Source of the DNA: an uncultured Lachnospiraceae bacterium
Lineage (GTDB): Bacteria; Bacillota; Clostridia; Lachnospirales; Lachnospiraceae
Assembly: GCA_905203555.1 (NCBI GenBank)
Contig: CAJKWK010000056.1
Coordinates: 1-19,693 of the forward strand
Direction: 5' to 3'
Length of the DNA stretch: 19,693 nt
The translations under genes were made by a program, and so were the position numbers. This document shows, piece after piece, positions 13,623 to 19,693 of the stretch (its first letter is position 1; the number at the start of each line of letters is the position of its first letter). The notes under the pieces are model-generated. The model did no database searches. It saw nothing but the letters and a program-made list of their open reading frames with translations, and had not been told where the DNA came from.

Positions 13623-14213
13623 ATGACTGGATTAGAAAAAATGAAAAGCCAGATTCTGGAAGAAGCGAAAGCAAACGCTGATGGTCAAATCGCAGAGGCA
13701 AAGGCACAGGCAGAACGGATTCTGGAAGAAGCGAAAGCGGAAACGTTAAAATCTGTCGAGAGCATCTCCCAAAAATCAAAGATCGATGTAGCAAATTATC
13801 AGGATCGGGTCAAATCATCTTTGGACCTTCAGAAGAGAAATAAAATTTTGCAGGCCAAACAGGATCTGATCCATGAGATTCTGGATAAGGCTTATGAGAA
13901 ACTGGAACATATGGAAGCAGGCGAATATTTTGAGATTATTTTGAAACTTGTCGAGAAATATGCGCTGGCACAGGATGGGATGATCTGTTTCGGAAAAGCG
14001 GATCTGGAAAGAATGCCGGAAGGATTTCGGGAGAAAGTAAAACAAGCTGCTGCTGCAAAAGGCGGAGCGCTGTCTCTTTCAGAAGAAGGCAGAAATATAA
14101 AGAACGGATTTGTTCTTGTTTATGGCGGAATTGAAGAAAACTGTACGCTGAGAGCAATATTTGATGCAAAAAAAGATGAGATGGCAGATCAGATTCATCG
14201 GTTATTATTTTAA
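13623..14213 (+). CDS. ntpE: V-type ATPase peripheral stalk subunit NtpE
   Basis: This 196-residue protein has an N-terminal helix (about 1-85) and a globular C-terminal domain (about 90-196) that caps subunit B. The helix shows an 11-residue repeat: ILEEAKA (11-17), QIAEAKA (22-28) and ILEEAKA (33-39). It partners with NtpF to form the peripheral stalk. The DNA carries a 21-bp exact direct repeat starting at 13652 and 13718, 66 bp (two hendecads) apart. The C-terminal pattern NGFVLVYGGIEENCTLRAIFD (161-181 approximately) is typical of subunit E. The ATG at 13623 follows an AAAGGAG site. Length is normal for the family. Confidence 0.95.
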   Translation: MTGLEKMKSQILEEAKANADGQIAEAKAQAERILEEAKAETLKSVESISQKSKIDVANYQDRVKSSLDLQKRNKILQAKQDLIHEILDKAYEKLEHMEAGEYFEIILKLVEKYALAQDGMICFGKADLERMPEGFREKVKQAAAAKGGALSLSEEGRNIKNGFVLVYGGIEENCTLRAIFDAKKDEMADQIHRLLF

Positions 14214-14257
14214 TTACGCAAAGTATAGAAGGGAACTGTATAAACAGGAGGAATAAC

Positions 14258-15226
14258 ATGAGTGAACAATATACTTACGCGGTTGCTCGCATACGTGCTC
14301 TGGAAGTGTCTCTGTTTTCCGATAGTACCATAGAGCAGTTGATGGCTTGTCAGACTTATGAACAATGTCTTCAGTTCTTATCAGAAAGAGGCTGGGGAGA
14401 TCCGCAGGAGAGTCTGGATGCAGAGACGATGCTGACCAGAGAAGAAGAGAAAATCTGGGAGGTTATCAAAGAATTGTCCGTACCGATGGAGGTATTTGAT
14501 GTATTGTCTTATCCAAAACTTTTTCATAATCTGAAAGCAGCGATCAAGCAGGTGTGTACGGAGAAAGATGTTCCAAATGTTTTTTATGATGATGTGGGAA
14601 TCTCCGGAGATGCGATGATGGAGATCGTTCGCAGTAAGGATTTTAAAAAACTTCCGGAAAACATGCAGGAAGCTGCTCAGGAAGCATATGAAGCTATGCT
14701 CCACACAAGAGACGGTCAATTATGTGATGTCATTGTTGATCGGGCAGCTTTGGATGCGATTTATGAGGCAGGACAGAATGCAAAGGATGATATTATTCGG
14801 AATTATGCAGAATCTACCGTTGCAATTGCAGATATTAAGATTGCAGTTCGTTCACAGAAGACCGGAAAATCTTTGGAATTTATGAAACGTGCGATGGCAG
14901 AATGCAAAGACCTTAATGTGGAGCAGCTGGCGAAAGCGGCGCTTGCGGGAGTGGATGAAATCTGCGAATATCTTGCAGGTACATCTTATGCAGGAGGCGC
15001 TCAGGCACTTGCAGAATCCCCATCCGCATTTGAACGTTGGTGCGACAACCGTATGATAGAAACAATCAAACCACAGAAATATAATGCGTTTACTGTGGGT
15101 CCTCTGGTGGCTTATCAGATTGCCAGAGAAAATGAAATTAAAACAGTTCGGATTATTTTGACCGGAAAACAGAATGATTTTCCGGAAGAGGCGATTCGGG
15201 AAAGGGTAAGGGAGATGTATGTATAA
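14258..15226 (+). CDS. ntpC: V-type ATPase central subunit NtpC (d-like)
   Basis: This 322-residue helical protein opens with the family pattern YTYAVARIRALEVSLFS and has ERWCDN near 265-275 and the conserved C-terminus around PLVAYQIARENEIKTVRIILTGK. It forms a funnel-shaped socket on top of the K ring and takes up the lower end of the D-G shaft, coupling rotation of head and ring. The length is close to the usual 325-350. There is a CAGGAGG site 8-10 bases before the ATG. Its stop codon overlaps ntpG by 8 bp, indicating translational coupling and matched synthesis of the shaft parts. Confidence 0.95.
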   Translation: MSEQYTYAVARIRALEVSLFSDSTIEQLMACQTYEQCLQFLSERGWGDPQESLDAETMLTREEEKIWEVIKELSVPMEVFDVLSYPKLFHNLKAAIKQVCTEKDVPNVFYDDVGISGDAMMEIVRSKDFKKLPENMQEAAQEAYEAMLHTRDGQLCDVIVDRAALDAIYEAGQNAKDDIIRNYAESTVAIADIKIAVRSQKTGKSLEFMKRAMAECKDLNVEQLAKAALAGVDEICEYLAGTSYAGGAQALAESPSAFERWCDNRMIETIKPQKYNAFTVGPLVAYQIARENEIKTVRIILTGKQNDFPEEAIRERVREMYV

Positions 15227-15539
15227 GATTGCAGTGATCGGCGATTATGACAGTATTTATGGCTTCGCGACACTGGGCCTTAGCATCTGCCCGGTGAAAA
15301 GCCCAGAAGAAGCAGCTGATAAATTAAAGCAGCTTGCATCTGGAAAATATGGAATTATCTATATTACAGAAGCAATGGCAGCTGAATTAAAAGATGAAAT
15401 TGCAAGATATCAGGAACAGACATTGCCTGCGATCATTCAGATACCGGGGGTAAATGGCAATACCGGCGCAGGAGTGGCAGGTGTAAAACAGACTGTAGAA
15501 CAGGCTGTAGGTGCAGATATTTTGTTTTCACAGGAATAG
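15219..15539 (+). CDS. ntpG: V-type ATPase central shaft subunit NtpG (F-type)
   Basis: This 106-residue protein has the Rossmann-like fold of V-ATPase subunit F, starting MYKIAVIGDYDSIYGFATLGL, with ITEAMAAEL near 47-56 and ending in a short helix. It binds subunit D and stabilises the rotor shaft, and in related enzymes raises ATPase activity. It overlaps ntpC by 8 bp and is followed 20 bp later by ntpA. In E. hirae nomenclature this subunit is NtpG; elsewhere it is AtpF or subunit F. Length is typical. Confidence 0.95.
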   Translation: MYKIAVIGDYDSIYGFATLGLSICPVKSPEEAADKLKQLASGKYGIIYITEAMAAELKDEIARYQEQTLPAIIQIPGVNGNTGAGVAGVKQTVEQAVGADILFSQE

Positions 15540-15559
15540 GTAGGAGGTAATTCGTCAAA

Positions 15560-17326
15560 ATGAGCACAGGTGTGATTAAAAAGGTTGCAGGACCACTTGT
15601 TATAGCAACAGGAATGCGTGATGCAAATATGTTTGATGTGGTTCGTGTTAGTAACCAGAGACTGATCGGTGAAATCATCGAGATGCATGGAGATGAGGCT
15701 TCCATTCAGGTATATGAGGAGACATCAGGATTGGGACCGGGAGAACCGGTGGAGTCCATGGGTGTACCGCTGTCTGTTGAATTGGGACCTGGTCTGATTA
15801 CGAGTATTTATGATGGAATCCAGAGACCGCTGGATGATATCATGAAAATCTCAGGAAATAGTTTGAAACGTGGAGTAGAAGTTCCTTCTTTGAAACGAGA
15901 TCTGAAGTGGGAATTTGTTCCGGTTGCAAAAGTCGGTGATGAAGTAGAAGCCGGAGATGTACTTGGTACCGTACAGGAAACCATTGTTGTACAGCAGAAA
16001 ATCATGGTTCCTTATGGTGTGAAAGGAAAGGTAAAAGAGATTAAGGCCGGAGAATTTACGGTGGAAGAAGTGGTAGCTGTTATTGAAACTGAGAATGGAG
16101 ATAAAGAGCTTACCATGATGCAGAAGTGGCCGGTTCGTCGTGGTCGTCCGTACCAGAAGAAACTGCCGCCGGAGATGCCGTTGGTGACAGGACAGCGTGT
16201 TATCGATATGTTCTTCCCAATTGCAAAAGGTGGTGTGGCCGCTGTACCGGGACCTTTCGGAAGTGGTAAAACAGTAATTCAGCATCAGCTTGCAAAATGG
16301 GCAGAGGCTGACATCGTTGTATATATTGGATGTGGAGAACGTGGAAACGAGATGACGGATGTTCTGAATGAGTTCCCGGAATTGAAGGATCCGAAGACCG
16401 GACAGTCCCTGATGCAGAGAACTGTTTTGATCGCAAACACATCGGATATGCCGGTTGCCGCTCGTGAGGCATCTATTTATACGGGAATTACCATTGCAGA
16501 ATATTTCCGCGATATGGGATTTTCAGTGGCATTGATGGCAGACTCCACATCACGTTGGGCAGAGGCACTTCGAGAGATGTCAGGACGTCTGGAAGAAATG
16601 CCGGGTGAGGAAGGATATCCGGCATATTTGGGAAGCCGTCTGGCGCAGTTCTATGAAAGAGCCGGACACGTAATTTCCCTTGGAAAAGAGAATCGGGAAG
16701 GAGCCCTTTCTGTTATCGGAGCAGTTTCACCTCCGGGTGGAGATATTTCTGAGCCGGTATCTCAGGCAACTCTTCGTATTGTAAAGGTATTCTGGGGATT
16801 GGATTCTGCGCTTGCATATAAGAGACATTTTCCGGCAATTAACTGGCTGAATAGTTACTCCCTGTATCTGGATGATATGGAGAAGTGGTTCAATGCAGAG
16901 GTTGCAGAGGATTGGATGGCAGGGCGTCAGAAGATGATGTCTTTGCTGCAGGAAGAGGCAGAACTGGAAGAAATTGTTAAGATGGTAGGTATGGATGCGC
17001 TGTCTGCAACAGACCGTCTGAAGATGGAAGCAGCACGCTCTATTCGTGAGGACTTCCTGCATCAGAACTCTTTCCATGAGATTGATACCTACACTTCATT
17101 AAAGAAACAGCATATGATGATGACTCTCGTAACTTCTTTCTATGAGAAAGCAGTAGAGGCTTTGAAACAGGGCGCTCCATTGAACAAACTGATTAATTTG
17201 CCGGTACGTGAGCAGATCGGACGATTCAAATATACAGAAGAAGCAAATCTGGATGAAGAATTTGCAAAAGTAACAGAACAGCTTCATTCTGAGATTGCAA
17301 ACACAATCGGAAAGGAGGAATTCTAA
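15560..17326 (+). CDS. ntpA: V-type ATPase catalytic subunit NtpA
   Basis: This 588-residue protein is the nucleotide-hydrolysing subunit of the A3B3 head. It has an N-terminal beta barrel (about 1-75), the non-homologous bulge insertion typical of A subunits (about 110-185), and the P-loop GPFGSGKT with K237. Further marks are CGERGNEM (the catalytic glutamate segment, near 258-265), ADSTSRWAEALRE, and the helical C-terminal domain. ATP binding and hydrolysis here turn the D-G-C-K rotor. No intein interrupts the P-loop, unlike some archaeal homologues. The start has TAGGAGG about ten bases upstream. Its last codons carry the ribosome site for ntpB, which starts directly after the stop. Confidence 0.98.
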   Translation: MSTGVIKKVAGPLVIATGMRDANMFDVVRVSNQRLIGEIIEMHGDEASIQVYEETSGLGPGEPVESMGVPLSVELGPGLITSIYDGIQRPLDDIMKISGNSLKRGVEVPSLKRDLKWEFVPVAKVGDEVEAGDVLGTVQETIVVQQKIMVPYGVKGKVKEIKAGEFTVEEVVAVIETENGDKELTMMQKWPVRRGRPYQKKLPPEMPLVTGQRVIDMFFPIAKGGVAAVPGPFGSGKTVIQHQLAKWAEADIVVYIGCGERGNEMTDVLNEFPELKDPKTGQSLMQRTVLIANTSDMPVAAREASIYTGITIAEYFRDMGFSVALMADSTSRWAEALREMSGRLEEMPGEEGYPAYLGSRLAQFYERAGHVISLGKENREGALSVIGAVSPPGGDISEPVSQATLRIVKVFWGLDSALAYKRHFPAINWLNSYSLYLDDMEKWFNAEVAEDWMAGRQKMMSLLQEEAELEEIVKMVGMDALSATDRLKMEAARSIREDFLHQNSFHEIDTYTSLKKQHMMMTLVTSFYEKAVEALKQGAPLNKLINLPVREQIGRFKYTEEANLDEEFAKVTEQLHSEIANTIGKEEF

Positions 17327-18697
17327 ATGCCAAAAGAGTATAGAACAATACAGGAAGTTGCCGGCCCGCTGATGCTGGTACAGGGCGTAGAGAATGTTTC
17401 CTATGATGAATTGGGTGAAATCGAGCTTGCAAACGGTGAGATCCGTCGATGTAAAGTTCTGGAAGTAAATGGAACAGATGCTATGGTACAGCTGTTCGAG
17501 AGCTCTACAGGTATTAACCTGTCCAACAGTAAAGTCAGATTTTTAGGTCGAAGCATGGAACTCGGTGTATCAGAAGACATGTTAGGACGTGTCTTTGACG
17601 GATTGGGAAGACCGATTGATGATGGTCCGGAGATTCTGCCGGATGCCCGTATGGATATCAATGGTCTGCCGATGAATCCGGCGGCAAGAAGTTATCCGGA
17701 AGAGTTTATCCAGACCGGAGTATCCGCGATCGACGGATTGAATACATTGGTTCGTGGACAGAAACTGCCGATCTTCTCTGCATCCGGTCTTCCGCATGCA
17801 CAGCTGGCGGCACAGATAGCAAGACAGGCAAAAGTACGTGGAACAGATGATAAATTTGCCGTTGTATTTGCAGCTATGGGTATTACTTTCGAGGAATCTA
17901 ACTTCTTCGTGGAAAGTTTTAAAGAAACAGGTGCGATTGACCGTACAGTTCTTTTTGTCAATCTGGCAAATGACCCTGCTATTGAGCGTATTGCAACACC
18001 ACGTATGGCATTGACTGCTGCAGAATATCTGGCATTCGAAAAAGATATGCACGTACTTGTTATTCTGACAGATATTACAAACTATGCAGATGCTCTTCGT
18101 GAAGTGTCTGCGGCTCGTAAGGAAGTTCCGGGACGCCGTGGATATCCGGGATATATGTATACTGACCTGGCTTCCCTGTATGAAAGAGCAGGACGTCAGA
18201 ATGGCAAGAAGGGAAGTATCACAATGATTCCGATTCTGACCATGCCGGAAGATGATAAAACACATCCGATTCCGGACTTGACAGGATATATCACGGAAGG
18301 TCAGATTATTTTGAGTCGTGAATTGTACAGAAAAGGCGTAACACCACCGATCGATGTATTGCCGTCTCTTTCCCGTTTGAAAGATAAAGGTATCGGAGAT
18401 GGTAAGACACGTGCAGATCATTCCAATACAATGAATCAGTTATTCTCTGCGTATGCACGTGGAAAAGATGCAAAAGAATTGATGGTGATCTTAGGTGAGG
18501 CAGCGCTGACCGAGATTGACCTGATGTATGCAAAATTTGCAGATGCCTTTGAGGCAGAATATGTATCACAGGGATATAATACAGATAGAAGTATTGAAGA
18601 AACGCTGGATATCGGATGGAAGCTGCTGTCTATGCTTCCGAGAACAGAATTGAAGCGTATCGATGATAAATATCTTGATGAATATTATGGAAAATAA
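17327..18697 (+). CDS. ntpB: V-type ATPase regulatory/non-catalytic subunit NtpB
   Basis: This 456-residue subunit alternates with NtpA in the head ring. It resembles A but has no true P-loop: the matching site reads FSASGLPHAQLA, the degenerate form usual for B subunits, so it does not hydrolyse ATP. It supplies an arginine at the A-B interface, probably in the RIATPRMALTAAEYLA or SLSRLKDKGIG segments. The ATG follows the ntpA stop with no spacing, and its AAGGAGGAATTC ribosome region lies inside ntpA, so the two are coupled for 1:1 synthesis. Length is standard. Confidence 0.98.
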   Translation: MPKEYRTIQEVAGPLMLVQGVENVSYDELGEIELANGEIRRCKVLEVNGTDAMVQLFESSTGINLSNSKVRFLGRSMELGVSEDMLGRVFDGLGRPIDDGPEILPDARMDINGLPMNPAARSYPEEFIQTGVSAIDGLNTLVRGQKLPIFSASGLPHAQLAAQIARQAKVRGTDDKFAVVFAAMGITFEESNFFVESFKETGAIDRTVLFVNLANDPAIERIATPRMALTAAEYLAFEKDMHVLVILTDITNYADALREVSAARKEVPGRRGYPGYMYTDLASLYERAGRQNGKKGSITMIPILTMPEDDKTHPIPDLTGYITEGQIILSRELYRKGVTPPIDVLPSLSRLKDKGIGDGKTRADHSNTMNQLFSAYARGKDAKELMVILGEAALTEIDLMYAKFADAFEAEYVSQGYNTDRSIEETLDIGWKLLSMLPRTELKRIDDKYLDEYYGK

Positions 18698-18742
18698 ATA
18701 GCTATGCATAAATCTGTTTAAAGTAAAAGGAGGTGACAGCAC

Positions 18743-19420
18743 TTGGCATCCACACAGGTAAATCCTACCCGTATGGAACTGACGCGTCTGAAGAAAAAGC
18801 GCATCACTGCAATTCGCGGACACAAACTGTTGAAAGATAAACGTGATGAGTTAATGCGTCAGTATCTTGATCTGGTTCGTGAGAACATGGAAGTGCGCCT
18901 GCGGGTAGAAGAGGGAATCCTTTCTGCCAATAAAAACTTTGTAATCGCCAAGGCAGGAATGTCAGAAGCTGCATTAAATACAGCATTGATGGCTCCTAAA
19001 CAGGAAATTAATTTGGTTCCGGGGGAAAAGAATGTCATGAGTGTTGATATTCCGACATTTGAGTATAAGACGAGAACCGCTGATGAGAACGACATTTATT
19101 CTTATGGATTTGCGTTTACATCAAGTGATCTGGATGGGGCGGTAAAATCTCTGGCAGATATCCTACCGGATATGATTCGGCTTGCAGAGTGTGAAAAAGC
19201 GTGTCAGTTGATGGCGGCAGAGATTGAAAAAACAAGAAGGCGTGTAAATGCGCTGGAACATGTAATTATTCCGGAAACGGAAAAGAATATCAAATATATT
19301 ACAATGAAGCTGGATGAAAATGAGAGAAGTACGCAGATTCGTCTGATGAAGGTGAAAGACATGATGCTGGAAGAAGCACATGGATACAGTAAAAAGATGG
19401 AAGAGCCGGCGGCGGTGTAA
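18743..19420 (+). CDS. ntpD: V-type ATPase central shaft subunit NtpD
   Basis: This 225-residue protein is two long antiparallel helices forming a left-handed coiled coil, with a short beta-rich head in the middle (around 85-125). It is the rotor axle inside A3B3. The N-terminus (VNPTRMELTRLKKKRITAIRGHKLLKDKRDEL in part) is the conserved D-subunit start. The start is TTG at 18743, chosen because a strong AAAGGAGGTGA ends seven bases before it and because using the ATG at 18773 would cut conserved residues. A UUG start may lower expression relative to A and B, fitting the 1:3 ratio. Last gene of the operon; an 18-bp terminator follows. Confidence 0.95.
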   Translation: MASTQVNPTRMELTRLKKKRITAIRGHKLLKDKRDELMRQYLDLVRENMEVRLRVEEGILSANKNFVIAKAGMSEAALNTALMAPKQEINLVPGEKNVMSVDIPTFEYKTRTADENDIYSYGFAFTSSDLDGAVKSLADILPDMIRLAECEKACQLMAAEIEKTRRRVNALEHVIIPETEKNIKYITMKLDENERSTQIRLMKVKDMMLEEAHGYSKKMEEPAAV

Positions 19421-19434
19421 TAAAAAAAATAAGC

Positions 19435-19478
19435 AGATGACAGGGATAAAACGGGTGTTTTGTTCCTGTCATCTTTTT
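19435..19478 (+). terminator. Strong rho-independent terminator of the ntp operon
   Basis: An 18-bp stem pairs 19435-19452 with 19457-19474, including two G-U pairs, around a GGGT tetraloop; a five-T run ends it (19474-19478). It begins 14 bp after the ntpD stop. An A-rich run on the other side (19423-19431) would let it work for minus-strand transcripts as well. Confidence 0.92.
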
Positions 19479-19536
19479 ATGTGCGGCTTTTTCCTTACGA
19501 AACGATAAAAAAGTATAGGATATAAGAATAAGTCGA

Positions 19537-19566
19537 TTGTGAAGTCTGTATACAGGGGAATATAAT
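19537..19566 (+). promoter_or_regulatory. Strong candidate promoter at the right edge
   Basis: TTGTGA (19537-19542), an 18-bp spacer and a perfect TATAAT (19561-19566) would start transcription near 19573, reading out of the window. Confidence 0.6.
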
Positions 19567-19572
19567 CGTGGG

Positions 19573-19693
19573 GAGAATATGTGCAAAATGGAGTTGCACT
19601 GGGTAGTGTCAGGTGAGTTATGAAAAACTGAGTTAAAAGAAAAAGGCTCAGACGAACCTTGAAAATTGCAGATATTTTAGTTTGAGGTAGATT
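19573..19693 (+). other. Untranslated leader with hairpins and a boxA-like element
   Basis: After the promoter, GTGCAA (19581-19586) pairs with TTGCAC (19594-19599), and CTGAG (19628-19632) with CTCAG (19647-19651). CGAACCTTGAAAATTGCAG follows at 19654-19672. That last string resembles the boxA-containing spacer (CTTTGAAAACT or CCTTGAAAACT type) found in rRNA operons of Firmicutes. No coding sequence is seen. An rRNA operon may begin beyond the window; this is inference. Confidence 0.35.

Overview
The window looks like chromosomal DNA of a low-to-mid GC, Gram-positive anaerobe. I infer a Lachnospiraceae-type Clostridia, because of the strong AGGAGG ribosome sites, sigma-A-like promoters, a Bacillus/Clostridia-type large SRP RNA with an Alu domain, a B12-radical SAM/DUF4080-like protein, a VanW/YoaR protein, and a full nine-gene ntp (V-type ATPase) operon. 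The assignment comes from gene content only; no database search was possible.

Left part (1-3362): a TetR-type repressor gene (minus strand) and a DegV fatty-acid-binding protein gene (plus strand) diverge from one intergenic region. A perfect 14-bp palindrome sits at the expected start of the degV transcript. A hairpin-rich stretch follows, ending in a 68-nt near-continuous hairpin that covers the ribosome site and the first start-codon base of an Rpn/PD-(D/E)XK nuclease-transposase family gene. That protein appears to have lost the catalytic segment through an in-frame internal deletion. Converging on it from the minus strand is the SRP RNA gene with its own near-consensus promoter.

Middle part (3363-10414, plus strand): a B12-binding radical SAM protein; a 34-residue single-span membrane miniprotein; a VanW/G5 envelope protein; an AIR-synthase-like (PurM/HypE fold) protein; an Lrp/AsnC regulator overlapping a class I aminotransferase (a pair resembling B. 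subtilis alaR-alaT); and the tRNA methyltransferase TrmL preceded by a hairpin terminator.

Right part (10415-19693): a complete ntpFIKECGABD operon, in the same order as the Enterococcus hirae Na+ V-ATPase genes, with a structured leader and an 18-bp-stem terminator. F and E form the coiled-coil stalk, I is the membrane stator with the essential arginines, K is the rotor ring, C, G and D make the central shaft, and A3B3 the catalytic head. The K subunit keeps every residue known to bind Na+ in E. hirae, so the machine is predicted to move Na+. After the terminator a strong promoter fires rightward into a leader carrying a hairpin and a boxA-like element, which suggests that an rRNA operon may begin just outside the window.

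No CRISPR array, prophage, intact insertion sequence or tRNA was seen. The most unusual points are the hairpin-sealed, apparently catalytically deleted Rpn gene, the leader of the V-ATPase operon, and the operator-like palindromes placed on transcription starts.
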